DNA from: Stutzerimonas stutzeri | Lineage (GTDB): Bacteria; Pseudomonadota; Gammaproteobacteria; Pseudomonadales; Pseudomonadaceae | Length of the DNA: 64,000 nucleotides | Reading direction: 5' to 3' | NCBI GenBank assembly: GCA_002345575.1 | Contig: DDVX01000007.1 | Span: 1-64,000 of the forward strand | Shown: piece by piece, positions 34,352 through 42,578 of the stretch | How positions within the stretch are numbered: position 1 is the first letter of the stretch | Layout: every line of letters begins with the position of its first letter | Translations under genes and position numbers: made by a program | Notes under the pieces: model-generated | The model's database searches: none | Seen by the model: the letters and a program-made list of their open reading frames with translations, nothing else | What the model was told of the DNA's origin: nothing

Positions 34352-34450
34352 TTATTGGTACATCCAGAAGTTGGGGTGGTTAGCTGGAGCCATCGTTTCA
34401 GCCGGTTTGGAGGCGAAGGTTTCTTTGATTTTCCTGGCCAGTGCTTTCAT
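34352..34450 (-). CDS. 32-residue basic peptide, possible small protein
   Basis: The frame reads MKALARKIKETFASKPAETM and ends NHPNFWMYQ. AGGAA lies about 8 bases before the ATG, and the stop abuts the bidirectional terminator, as expected of a real small gene. The N-terminus is an amphipathic, basic helix. I recognise no family, but the clean ribosome site and terminator support expression. Confidence 0.5.
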   Translation of the reverse strand: MKALARKIKETFASKPAETMAPANHPNFWMYQ

Positions 34451-34560
34451 CGTGCGATTCCTGTTGCTGAGTTGAGAGGTGAGCTAGCTTCCCTCAATCG
34501 GCCAGGTTAGTTAAATCGACAATGACTATGATGCTTATAGGTCAGGCTCCGCCATACCCA

Positions 34561-35553
34561 TTAATCCAGACGCACTACGATGCGCCCTGACTGCTGGCTG
34601 GCGAGAATGCGTTCGATAGCCTCAGGTAGTTCCTCTAGGGCAATTTCCTGCGCGAGATCGCTCAGGTTCGGCAGCTTCCATTGCAGGGAAAGCTTGTCCC
34701 ACATAGAAGCTTTGACCACCAGCGGGATTTCCACCGAATCGACACCCAGCAGGTTGACCCCCCGCAGGATGAAAGGCAGCACGCTAGCCTGGAAGCTGAC
34801 ACCAGCGGTCAGCCCGCAACAGGCGACACTGGCGCCGCGCTGCAGCGACTTGACTGCATTGAACAATATATCGCCGCCCACCGTATCCACGGCACCGGCC
34901 CACTGTTCCTTGAGCAGTGGCTTCTCCACCCCAGCCTGCAACACACCTCGCTCGACGACCTGACTCGCGCCAATGCTTTGCAGAAAGTCCGCCTGATCGG
35001 CCTTGCCGGTCACGGCCGCGACCTTGTAACCGAGGCTGGCAAGCAACATCACAGCGATACTGCCAACACCACCGGTAGCGCCTGTCACCAGCACGGGCGC
35101 CTCGCCAGGTTCGAGCCCCGCCTGCTCTAGCTTGTCGACACACAGCGCGGCGGTCAGACCTGCAGTGCCGAGAACCATCGCCTCACGCAGCGAGAGGCCG
35201 CTGGGCCGCTTGATCACCCAGGCGGCCGGCACGCGGATGTACTGACCGAAACCACCGGCGGTGTTCATGCCTAGATCGTAGCCGGTGACGATCACCTCGT
35301 CGCCGGGAGCGAACTCGGCGACATTGGATTCGGCGACAGTCCCGGCAGCGTCAATGCCCGGCGTATGCGGATAGTTGCGGGTCACGCCACGGTTGCCGCT
35401 GGCCGAGAGTGCATCCTTGTAGTTCAGCGAAGAATAGCTGACGCGAATCAGCACCTCGCCGGCGGGAAGGTCGGCCGTGTTGCGCTCGACCACCTTGCTA
35501 ATGAAACGGCCTTCGGCGTTCTCGCTGACTTGCAGTGCTTTGAAACCAGTCAT
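34561..35553 (-). CDS. acuI: YhdH/AcuI-family NADPH-dependent oxidoreductase (acrylyl-CoA reductase)
   Basis: A 330-residue medium-chain dehydrogenase without zinc ligands. The N-terminus (FKALQVSE...VLIRVSYSSLNYKDALSASGNRGVTRNYPHTPGIDAAGTV) and the NADPH loop VTGATGGVGSIAV are those of YhdH/AcuI. This enzyme reduces acryloyl-CoA to propionyl-CoA and protects cells from acrylate made during DMSP or propionate metabolism. No DMSP lyase is nearby, so a general detoxifying role is likelier. It lies 17 bases after sohB on the same strand and may be co-transcribed with it. Confidence 0.88.
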   Translation of the reverse strand: MTGFKALQVSENAEGRFISKVVERNTADLPAGEVLIRVSYSSLNYKDALSASGNRGVTRNYPHTPGIDAAGTVAESNVAEFAPGDEVIVTGYDLGMNTAGGFGQYIRVPAAWVIKRPSGLSLREAMVLGTAGLTAALCVDKLEQAGLEPGEAPVLVTGATGGVGSIAVMLLASLGYKVAAVTGKADQADFLQSIGASQVVERGVLQAGVEKPLLKEQWAGAVDTVGGDILFNAVKSLQRGASVACCGLTAGVSFQASVLPFILRGVNLLGVDSVEIPLVVKASMWDKLSLQWKLPNLSDLAQEIALEELPEAIERILASQQSGRIVVRLD

Positions 35554-35570
35554 TAGTTACCCCGTTATTT

Positions 35571-36596
35571 TTATTGCCAGAATCGTTGTTCGTTAAGCCG
35601 GCTCCAGACCTTGAGCAAACCACGGTCCATGACAGAACCCGCTGCCATACCGAAACGCTCGGGCAGGCTTTTCTTCTCTGCATAGTGCAGCTGAAACAGA
35701 TCTGCCTCCTTAGAGCGTGCGGCCAAATATTCGTCACTGGTCTTGAGTTCATCGACCAGGCGTTTTTCCAACGCAGCGACACCTAACCAGACCTCGCCAG
35801 TGGCTACCTCGTCGATATCAAGAGGCTGGCGGTAGCGCGAAACGAAGTTCTTGAACAGCTCATGAGTAGTTTCCAAGTCCTCTTGAAATTTTTCTCGGCC
35901 CTGCTCGGTATTTTCGCCGAATACGGTCAGGGTGCGCTTGTACTCACCCGCCGTCAGCATCTCGTAGTCGATGTCATGCTTTTTAAGCAAACGATGAAGA
36001 TTGGGAAGCTGCGCCACCACGCCGATGGAGCCAAGTATGGCGAAGGGCGCACTGAGAATTTTCTGCCCTATGCAGGCCATCATGTAACCGCCGCTGGCCG
36101 CCACCTTGTCCACGCAGACCGTCAACGGTACCCCGGCGTCGCGGATGCGCACTAGCTGCGATGCCGCCAGGCCATAGCCATGCACCATGCCACCGCCGCT
36201 TTCCAGGCGCAGCACCACTTCGTCCTGTGGCGTAGCCAAGGTCAGCAGAGCGGTAATTTCATGACGCATGCTTTCTACCGCAGAAGCCTTGATATCACCG
36301 TCAAAATCCAGAACGAACACGCGAGGCCGGTTTTGGGGATTCTTCTTGGCCAGCTTCACCGCTTTTGCTTCGCGTTTGCGCTGCTGCTTGAGCTGGTCCT
36401 TTTCGATCAGTGACTGTTCCAGACGCTCGCGCATGGCCTTGTAAAAGTCGTTGAGCTTGTGCACCTCAAGATGCCCACCCGCCTGCTTACCACGACCACG
36501 CCGCAGCGAAGCAAGTGCAATCAACACCACGACAATGGCGATCACCAGCGTGACGGTTTTCAACAGAAAGCTTGCATAGTCAGCAAGAAACTCCAC
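35571..36596 (-). CDS. sohB: Inner-membrane serine protease SohB
   Basis: A 341-residue S49 peptidase. One N-terminal membrane helix (LLKTVTLVIAIVVVLIALASL) is followed by a coiled, charged segment and the protease domain with nucleophile Ser in DKVAASGGYMMACIG and catalytic Lys in AGEYKRTLTVFGENT. Length matches SohB rather than the double-length SppA. I chose a GTG start at 36596 because GAGGAGG lies 4 bases upstream; the frame is open for 36 codons more, but that stretch has no ribosome site and would spoil the topology. Confidence 0.88.
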   Translation of the reverse strand: MEFLADYASFLLKTVTLVIAIVVVLIALASLRRGRGKQAGGHLEVHKLNDFYKAMRERLEQSLIEKDQLKQQRKREAKAVKLAKKNPQNRPRVFVLDFDGDIKASAVESMRHEITALLTLATPQDEVVLRLESGGGMVHGYGLAASQLVRIRDAGVPLTVCVDKVAASGGYMMACIGQKILSAPFAILGSIGVVAQLPNLHRLLKKHDIDYEMLTAGEYKRTLTVFGENTEQGREKFQEDLETTHELFKNFVSRYRQPLDIDEVATGEVWLGVAALEKRLVDELKTSDEYLAARSKEADLFQLHYAEKKSLPERFGMAAGSVMDRGLLKVWSRLNEQRFWQ

Positions 36597-36775
36597 AGAT
36601 CCTCCTCGGATTACGTATGGCGCCAGCAACAGCCGGCGAGACTCAAACTGGTCAAGCATACCGACCGCAAGGGCAATGGAGCTAGCACCGGGCAATTCAA
36701 ACAAACGTATGATTTTTCGTTGACACTCTCCGTGGTTCTCCCTACCCTCGCGAAAATCTGGGTTCGGAGCAGAGC

Positions 36776-37474
36776 ATGGGTAGTATCTACCTGATCAGGC
36801 ACGGTCAGGCCTCTTTCGGCGCGAAAAACTATGACGTTCTGTCCCCGCTCGGCTTTCGCCAGGCAGCGGCTTTGGGCGACCACTTCGCTCAGCTGGACCT
36901 GCGTTTCGACCGCTGCATTAGCGGCGAATTGCAGCGTCAGCAAGACACTGCGCAGGCTACGCTCGAACGGCTGGCAAGCCGGCCTGAACTCGAGATCGAT
37001 CCCGCATTCAATGAGTTCCTCGCAGACGAGGTGATTCGGGCGCACTTGGACGATCTGCTGAGCATCGAACCCAACGCACTGCGCATTCTCCAGAACGCAG
37101 CCGATCATCGATCCGAATTCCAGCGTCTGTTCAGTCAAGTAATTCAGCGATGGGTTTCGGGCGAGCATGAAAAGGAAGGCCTGGGAAGCTGGCAAAGCTT
37201 CATTGAACGCGTCGAGGCCGGGTTGAATCGCGTGCTCGAGCAAGCCGGCCCGAAGGACCGTATCGCAATCTTTACCTCGGGCGGGACTATTACCGCATTG
37301 CTTCAGCTGATCATCGGGATGCAGCCGATCAAGGCCTTCGAATTGAACTGGCAGATCGTCAACACCTCCCTCAGCCGGCTGAAATTTCGTGACAGGGAAG
37401 TCTCCCTGGCATCTTTCAATAATCACGTACATCTGGAACTGTTAAAGAATCCGGAGCTCATCACCTGGCGATAA
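36776..37474 (+). CDS. Histidine phosphatase family protein
   Basis: A 232-residue phosphoglycerate-mutase-like phosphatase with the catalytic RHG motif at residues 8-10 (IYLIRHGQASFG) and later TSGGTITALLQ, in which the usual second histidine (normally in a GH or SHG pattern) is not obvious. The substrate is unknown. The ATG has GGAG 7 bases upstream. The SCP2 gene follows after 58 bases and may be co-transcribed. The changed second motif means full phosphatase activity should not be assumed. Confidence 0.8.
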   Translation: MGSIYLIRHGQASFGAKNYDVLSPLGFRQAAALGDHFAQLDLRFDRCISGELQRQQDTAQATLERLASRPELEIDPAFNEFLADEVIRAHLDDLLSIEPNALRILQNAADHRSEFQRLFSQVIQRWVSGEHEKEGLGSWQSFIERVEAGLNRVLEQAGPKDRIAIFTSGGTITALLQLIIGMQPIKAFELNWQIVNTSLSRLKFRDREVSLASFNNHVHLELLKNPELITWR

Positions 37475-37532
37475 GCTCCACTTCATGGCGATCACTGACC
37501 GCCTGTTTTTTACGATAAAAAGGGACATATCC

Positions 37533-37847
37533 ATGAGCACCGTCGACGAAACCATTCAGGGCATGAAAGCCAAGTTCAACGCCAGCGCCGCAGCCGGCCT
37601 GGATCTGGTTTTCCAGTTCAACATTACCGATGCAGAAGATTACTACCTCATCGTCAAAGACGGCGCCTGCGACTTCCACAAGGGCGAATCGGCCGATGCC
37701 AACGTCACCCTGATCATGGATAGCGAAACCATGCAGGGCGTGATCAGCGGTGAAACCGACGGCATGCAGGCCTTCATGGCAGGCAAGCTGCGCGCCGAAG
37801 GCGACATGATGCTGGCGCTGAAACTGAGCGAGCTGTTCCCGTCCTGA
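37533..37847 (+). CDS. SCP2 sterol-binding domain protein
   Basis: A 104-residue single-domain protein. It has the SCP2 pattern LVFQFNITDAEDYYLIVKDGACDF, then LIMDSETMQGVISGETDGMQAFMAGKLRAEGDMMLALKLSELF. SCP2 folds bind fatty acyl chains or lipids in a hydrophobic tunnel. Its position before a kinase-fold phosphotransferase and an SDR enzyme suggests a part in lipid or acyl-CoA metabolism, although a terminator separates them. The ATG at 37533 follows AAAGGGA and matches the domain start. Confidence 0.88.
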   Translation: MSTVDETIQGMKAKFNASAAAGLDLVFQFNITDAEDYYLIVKDGACDFHKGESADANVTLIMDSETMQGVISGETDGMQAFMAGKLRAEGDMMLALKLSELFPS

Positions 37848-37863
37848 TCCCAGCGTTGTAGAA

Positions 37864-37896
37864 CAAAAAACCGGAGCCTGGCTCCGGTTTTTTGTT
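37864..37896 (+). terminator. Intrinsic terminator after the SCP2 gene
   Basis: AAAAAACCGGAGCC-TG-GGCTCCGGTTTTTT-type hairpin: CCGGAGCC pairs with GGCTCCGG, flanked by A and T runs. It ends the histidine phosphatase/SCP2 transcript. Confidence 0.9.
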
Positions 37897-38163
37897 TGCC
37901 CTCACAACGTTAGGGATCGGCTCGATCAAGCAGGCTAGTCAGCTGGTTTACTTCTTGATCTTGAAAAACGTTTTTGACTCTATCTCCATCATCGTCACCG
38001 CTACACCGTTCACTGCTCTCGAGCTTGGGCAACTTGCGGATAACTTATCGACTGGCAGCAACCAGACCTATAAGACTCCTGTTTCCTTGAACCCAGGCCT
38101 TCTTCGCGATTAGATGAACCGAGGCATACGCCCCAGAAAATCAGGCAAAAGGATAGAGCAACA
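37897..38163 (+). other. Spacer upstream of the phosphotransferase gene
   Basis: A 267-base spacer with lower GC than its neighbours. It should hold the promoter for the phosphotransferase/SDR pair. A 73-codon open frame covers much of it (37892-38113) but has no ribosome site or recognisable domain and is treated as non-coding. No clear -35/-10 pair could be chosen. Confidence 0.4.
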
Positions 38164-39231
38164 ATGACACTGAGCGATCAGGCCAGCCGGATTCGCGAGG
38201 GCGAGGAATTGCCCGCCGAGGTCATCGACCCGTATCTGAAAGCCCATATCCCGGGTCTTGAAGGCACACCGCGCATTTCACAGTTTCCCGGTGGTGCATC
38301 CAACCTGACCTACCTGCTGGAATATCCGGGGCGGGAGCTGGTGCTGCGCCGTCCGCCGTTCGGTCAAAAGGCGAAATCGGCCCATGACATGGGCCGCGAG
38401 TACCGCATCCTCAATCAGCTCAATGCCGGCTTCCCCTATTGCCCCAAGGCTTATGCCCACTGCACCGATGAGAATCTTATCGGCGCCGAGTTCTACGTGA
38501 TGGAACGCGTCAAGGGCATCATCCTGCGTGAAGACATGCCCCCTGAGCTAGGATTCACACCGGAGCAGACCCGTGCGCTGTGCAAGAGCTTCATCGACAA
38601 GTTTGTTGAACTGCACAACGTCGATTACCAAGCGTGCGGTCTGAGTGATCTGGGCAAGCCCGAAGGTTACGTCCACCGCCAGATCAGCGGCTGGATCGAG
38701 CGCTACGAGCGCGCGCTCACTCCCGATGCGCCGAACTGGGAGCCGGTCAAGGCCTGGCTGCGAGACAAGATGCCGGCCGATCACTCAAAGCCCGGCATCA
38801 TCCACAACGATTACCGCTTCGATAACGTCATTCTCGACCCAGATAACCCGATGCAAATCATCGGTGTGCTCGACTGGGAGATGACTACCATTGGCGATCC
38901 GCTGATGGATCTTGGCAACACTTTGGCCTACTGGATCCAAGCTGATGATCCGGCACCCGTGCAACTGATGCGAAAACAGCCGAGCAACGCGCCAGGCATG
39001 CTGACTCGCAGGGAATTCGTCGATTATTACGCTCAGCGCGCAGGCCTTCGCATCGACAACTTCGATTACTACTACACCTACGGCCTGTTCCGGCTGGCCG
39101 GCATTGTCCAGCAGATCTACTACCGCTATTTCAACGGCCAGACCCAAGACAAGCGATTCGCCAGATTCGTGCAATTGAACGCCCTGCTTGAGCAGATGTG
39201 CCTGCAGGTCATCCACAAGTCGAAGCTGTAG
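38164..39231 (+). CDS. Kinase-fold phosphotransferase (APH/ACAD10-like)
   Basis: A 355-residue protein of the aminoglycoside-phosphotransferase fold. The ATP-side motif is FPGGASNLTYLLEY near residues 41-54, the catalytic loop IIHNDYRFDNVILD near 218-231 and the metal motif GVLDWEMTTIGDPLMDLG near 239-256. This subgroup resembles the N-terminal kinase domain of ACAD10-type enzymes, which phosphorylates 4-hydroxy acyl-CoAs in degradation of hydroxy acids. It is paired with an SDR gene 29 bases downstream, a pairing often seen in pseudomonads. It is not an antibiotic-resistance enzyme on this evidence. Confidence 0.85.
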   Translation: MTLSDQASRIREGEELPAEVIDPYLKAHIPGLEGTPRISQFPGGASNLTYLLEYPGRELVLRRPPFGQKAKSAHDMGREYRILNQLNAGFPYCPKAYAHCTDENLIGAEFYVMERVKGIILREDMPPELGFTPEQTRALCKSFIDKFVELHNVDYQACGLSDLGKPEGYVHRQISGWIERYERALTPDAPNWEPVKAWLRDKMPADHSKPGIIHNDYRFDNVILDPDNPMQIIGVLDWEMTTIGDPLMDLGNTLAYWIQADDPAPVQLMRKQPSNAPGMLTRREFVDYYAQRAGLRIDNFDYYYTYGLFRLAGIVQQIYYRYFNGQTQDKRFARFVQLNALLEQMCLQVIHKSKL

Positions 39232-39260
39232 ACCAGCCCACTTCCCAGGAAAACCGCATT

Positions 39261-40028
39261 ATGAGCAAAACTACTCTATTCGATCTGGACGGCAAGATCG
39301 CCTTCGTCTCCGGTGCCAGTCGGGGTATAGGCGAGGCCATCGCTAAGCTGCTAGCCCAGCAAGGCGCGCACGTCATCGTTTCCAGCCGCAGGATCGATGG
39401 CTGCCAGGCGGTGGCCGACGCCATCAACGCCGAGGGCGGCAAAGCGACGGCGATAGCCTGCCACATTGGCGAGCTGGAGCAGATCCAGACTACCTTCGCG
39501 AGCATTCGTGAGGAATTCGGGCGCCTCGACATCCTGGTTAATAACGCTGCGACCAACCCGCAGTTCTGCCACATCCTCGACACCGATGTCTCTGCCTTCC
39601 AGAAGACCGTGGACGTAAACATTCGCGGCTATTTTTTCATGTCTGTCGAAGCTGGCAAGCTGATGCGCGAGCATGGCGGCGGTAGCATCATCAACGTTGC
39701 CTCCATCAATGGCGTCACGCCGGGTCATTTCCAAGGGATCTACTCGGTCACCAAGGCAGCCGTAATCAACATGACCAAAGCCTTCGCCAAGGAGTGCGCA
39801 CCGTTAGGCATTCGCTGCAACGCTCTGCTGCCAGGGCTGACCGACACAAAGTTTGCCTCGGCGCTGGTCAGCAACGATGCCATCCGCGAAGAGGCGCTGC
39901 GGCATATTCCCCTGCACCGCGTAGCCAGTCCCGAGGAAATGGCCGGCGCAGTGCTCTACCTGGCCAGCGATGCGTCCAGCTACACCACAGGACTGTCGCT
40001 CAACGTGGATGGCGGTTATCTCGCCTGA
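39261..40028 (+). CDS. Short-chain dehydrogenase/reductase (SDR)
   Basis: A 255-residue classical SDR: cofactor motif SGASRGIGEA near residues 18-27, NNAA near 95, catalytic Ser in NVASINGV, and Tyr-x3-Lys in IYSVTKAA. The cofactor is NAD or NADP; the substrate is unknown, but the neighbour suggests hydroxyacyl compounds. The ATG at 39261 has AGGA about 10 bases upstream; a longer frame reaches into the previous gene and is less likely. It is the last gene of the pair; a REP and hairpin follow. Confidence 0.88.
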   Translation: MSKTTLFDLDGKIAFVSGASRGIGEAIAKLLAQQGAHVIVSSRRIDGCQAVADAINAEGGKATAIACHIGELEQIQTTFASIREEFGRLDILVNNAATNPQFCHILDTDVSAFQKTVDVNIRGYFFMSVEAGKLMREHGGGSIINVASINGVTPGHFQGIYSVTKAAVINMTKAFAKECAPLGIRCNALLPGLTDTKFASALVSNDAIREEALRHIPLHRVASPEEMAGAVLYLASDASSYTTGLSLNVDGGYLA

Positions 40029-40040
40029 CTGCGGCACTTC

Positions 40041-40096
40041 GTAGGAGCGAAGTCATTCGCGAGTTTTTTATGGTGGTCAACCATAAAAAACTCGCG
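40041..40096. repeat. REP copy merged with a 17-bp perfect hairpin
   Basis: GTAGGAGCGAAGTCATTCGC and onward (from 40041) is a REP-type element. Its end runs into a perfect 17-bp inverted repeat: CGCGAGTTTTTTATGGT (40058-40074), a 5-base loop, then ACCATAAAAAACTCGCG (40080-40096). It lies between the convergent SDR gene and the next minus-strand gene and may serve as a bidirectional transcript end. Confidence 0.7.
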
Positions 40097-40152
40097 GTTT
40101 TGCCCGCAAACTTCTAGCGGCCAGGACTGGAACACTCGCCACTAGGCCCGCG

Positions 40153-40800
40153 TCACCAATCCTTCATTGCTTGCTCGGCAGCGGCGTTCACTGGTTGTGC
40201 CAGCAGCCCTGTCGGAGACATTTCGATGGCATATTCGGCGCGGTCGGCCATAGGAAGGAAACTGACCCGCCGCTGCTGCGCCTCGACCAGCAGCGAACCA
40301 CACTGACAGCGCTGCAGCCAGGTCCAGAAATCTATTCCGAGCTGGCTTTCCCCAAGCTCTATTCGCACATTGCGCGCCCGCTCCTGCTGCTCCACGGCGA
40401 GGTAGCGACCGGATAGCCTTTGCAGTCGGAAGCCGCTTTCGAGTCCGATCAGCGATGCCAGCCCTCGCCATTGCAAAACTCGCAGATCAAGTTGCCACAG
40501 GTCGCCTTCCAAGGTGACGAAGTCTGTCTGCCCGTTCTGTTCAAGCCTTACCTGATAGCGCTGCGGCCCGTCGGCCTGGAAAACCAATCGGGCCAGCGGC
40601 TTGTCCTGCGGCAATTGGCGATAGGTCGTGACATCCCACGCAATCAGCGCAACCAGACCACCCAGCGCGAGTAGCAGTAAGCCACAGGTGCCGCGCAGCC
40701 ATCCCAGCAACCAGTTGCCGCCTAGCAACACGCGCAGTGCGAGCAGGATCGTAACCAGCGCAAGAAAGCCGACACCCACTGCAAGTCCGAGGTATTGCAT
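40153..40800 (-). CDS. Conserved membrane-anchored protein, unknown function
   Basis: A 215-residue protein with two N-terminal membrane helices (YLGLAVGVGFLALVTILLALRVLLG and LRGTCGLLLLALGGLVALIAW) and a soluble, probably periplasmic, beta-rich domain (LARLVFQADGPQRYQVRLEQNG...DFVTLEGDLWQLDLRVLQW). I do not recognise a named family. Two cysteines (QRCQCGSL) lie close together near the C-terminus. GGAAGG upstream favours the ATG at 40800 over the GTG immediately before it. The gene is monocistronic. Confidence 0.65.
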   Translation of the reverse strand: MQYLGLAVGVGFLALVTILLALRVLLGGNWLLGWLRGTCGLLLLALGGLVALIAWDVTTYRQLPQDKPLARLVFQADGPQRYQVRLEQNGQTDFVTLEGDLWQLDLRVLQWRGLASLIGLESGFRLQRLSGRYLAVEQQERARNVRIELGESQLGIDFWTWLQRCQCGSLLVEAQQRRVSFLPMADRAEYAIEMSPTGLLAQPVNAAAEQAMKDW

Positions 40801-40997
40801 CACACGCCTTCCTGAAATATCGGTAGCGCATTATCGATGGCGCGTTGCATCGCATCCAGCGTCAGCTCGGAACAGTGATTACGAGTCGACATTATGTCGT
40901 TGCCTTAACCTACGAGACCGTTGGCTTGGTGCTTCGCAAGCGGCATCATGCAGCCCTGCCGCCTCCCTTTTGCCCCATCCCCTTAGCAAAGTGCCCC

Positions 40998-41777
40998 ATG
41001 CCCCTTCTCGAACTGTCGATAGATGTACCTGTGCTTGCAGCCCTGCTGGCTGTTGCCTTCTTTGCCGGCTTTATCGACGCCATTGCTGGGGGTGGCGGGC
41101 TACTGACCTTACCTGCCTTGCTGACAGCCGGCCTGCCGCCGCATCTGGTGCTGGGCACCAACAAGCTCTGCGCGACCTTCGGCTCGGCAACGGCCAGCTT
41201 CACCTTCTATCGGCGCAAGCTTTTTGACCCGTTGCAGTGGCGGCGGGCACTGATTGCAACGGCCATTGGCGCGGCGCTCGGCGCCGGGCTGGCGCACCTG
41301 ATTCCGGCGCGCTGGCTCAATCAAATGCTGCCACTGGTGGTATTCGTCTGCGGACTCTATCTGCTGATCAACCCTGCCCCGCCGTCGCGTGAAAATAACG
41401 CACTAATCGGCAAGCGCCGTCAATGGCCACAGGGACTGGGGCTAGGGTTCTATGACGGCATTGCTGGGCCAGGAACTGGCGCTTTCTGGACAGTCAGCAG
41501 CCTGCTGCTATACCCGCTGGATTTGCTCAGGGCAAGCGGGGTCGCGCGCAGCATGAATTTCGTCAGCAACGGTACTGCGCTGGCCGTATTCATCATCAGC
41601 GGTCAGGTAGCCTGGGTCTTGGGGCTCGGAATGGGCGTGGCGCTGATGGCCGGTGCTTACCTTGGTGCACGTACAGCCATTCGTGGCGGATCGAAGTTTA
41701 TCCGGCCAATCTTCATTCTTGTGGTGCTGTTGTTGAGCCTGCGCTTAGCCTGGCAACACTGGTTCGGCACGGCCTGA
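40998..41777 (+). CDS. TSUP-family permease (TauE/SafE type)
   Basis: A 259-residue inner-membrane protein of the sulfite-exporter TauE/SafE family, with about eight hydrophobic segments and the paired motifs GFIDAIAGGGGLLTLPALL near residues 23-41 and GFYDGIAGPGTGAFWTVSSLL near 150-170. Family members export sulfite, sulfoacetate or related anions. The ATG at 40998 was chosen because it begins directly before the first membrane segment; a longer frame reaches 40845. Its last 33 bases overlap the 3' end of nudC on the other strand. Confidence 0.88.
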   Translation: MPLLELSIDVPVLAALLAVAFFAGFIDAIAGGGGLLTLPALLTAGLPPHLVLGTNKLCATFGSATASFTFYRRKLFDPLQWRRALIATAIGAALGAGLAHLIPARWLNQMLPLVVFVCGLYLLINPAPPSRENNALIGKRRQWPQGLGLGFYDGIAGPGTGAFWTVSSLLLYPLDLLRASGVARSMNFVSNGTALAVFIISGQVAWVLGLGMGVALMAGAYLGARTAIRGGSKFIRPIFILVVLLLSLRLAWQHWFGTA

Positions 41778-42578
41778 GCGCCGGGCCAGATAAAGCTCAA
41801 TCAGGTAGCGGGCTATGGATTTTGGGGCCGGTAGCGCCGGCAGACGGTCGACGTGGAACCAGCCGGCATCCTCGATTTCCTCCGGCTGGATGACGATATC
41901 CCCACCCGTATATTCCGCGTGAAAACCCAGCATCAGTGAATGCGGAAACGGCCAGCCCTGGCTGCAAATATACTGCGGCGTATGGATCGCAACTCCGACC
42001 TCTTCGTGCACTTCCCGAATCACGCACTGCTCAACCGATTCTCCCGGCTCAACGAACCCAGCCAGGGTGCTGTAGACCCCAGGGGCGAAGCGCGGAGAAC
42101 GGGCCAGCAGCAACTCGTCACCACGGGTGACCAGCACGATCATGCTCGGTGAGATACGTGGATAGTGATGGATGCCGCATGAGGCGCATTGCATCGCTCG
42201 CTCAGAAGGATGCTGGCGCATCGGCTGGCCGCAGCCGCCGCAGAAGCGATGTTGGTTTGCCCAAGTGCCGATCTGCGCAGCAAACCCGAGCATACGAAAC
42301 CTGTCGATGTCCTCGTCCTGTAGCATGAACTGACGCAATCCCTGCCAAGAAGCGCCAGGCACCTCGGCCTGATGAGCAAGCTCGAACAGGAACACTGGCT
42401 CACCCTCGAAGTATCCGAGACCCTGTTCGCTGATCAGTGGCAGGCTCAGACGCTTTAGCCAGTCCCTGGGAAACAGCACACCGCTGTCGTCAAACAGAAA
42501 GCCCTGTTGGCAATGCACAAGTGCCCAGCCGCTTTCACCCGTTGGGTCGAGTCGAGCGGGTTGCCAACGCAGGCTCAC
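41745..42578 (-). CDS. nudC: NADH pyrophosphatase / RNA de-NADding enzyme NudC
   Basis: A 277-residue Nudix hydrolase. It has a four-cysteine zinc ribbon (CGGC...CASC near residues 115-140) and the Nudix box GFVEPGESVEQCVIREVHEEVGV. It cleaves NAD(H) to NMN and AMP and removes NAD caps from RNA. The NudC signature SQPWPFPxS reads SQGWPFPHS here, one Pro changed to Gly. The start is a GTG directly after the fimL stop codon, so the two are co-translated in the order fimL-nudC. The N-terminal domain is present. Confidence 0.9.
   Translation of the reverse strand: MSLRWQPARLDPTGESGWALVHCQQGFLFDDSGVLFPRDWLKRLSLPLISEQGLGYFEGEPVFLFELAHQAEVPGASWQGLRQFMLQDEDIDRFRMLGFAAQIGTWANQHRFCGGCGQPMRQHPSERAMQCASCGIHHYPRISPSMIVLVTRGDELLLARSPRFAPGVYSTLAGFVEPGESVEQCVIREVHEEVGVAIHTPQYICSQGWPFPHSLMLGFHAEYTGGDIVIQPEEIEDAGWFHVDRLPALPAPKSIARYLIELYLARRSGRAEPVLPG

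Noticed and set aside
37892..38113. 73-codon open frame after the SCP2 terminator
   Set aside because: It begins inside the terminator T-run, has no ribosome site and its translation shows no domain.
38164..39231. Aminoglycoside resistance phosphotransferase
   Set aside because: The fold matches, but the subgroup and the SDR partner fit ACAD10-like hydroxyacyl metabolism rather than drug resistance.
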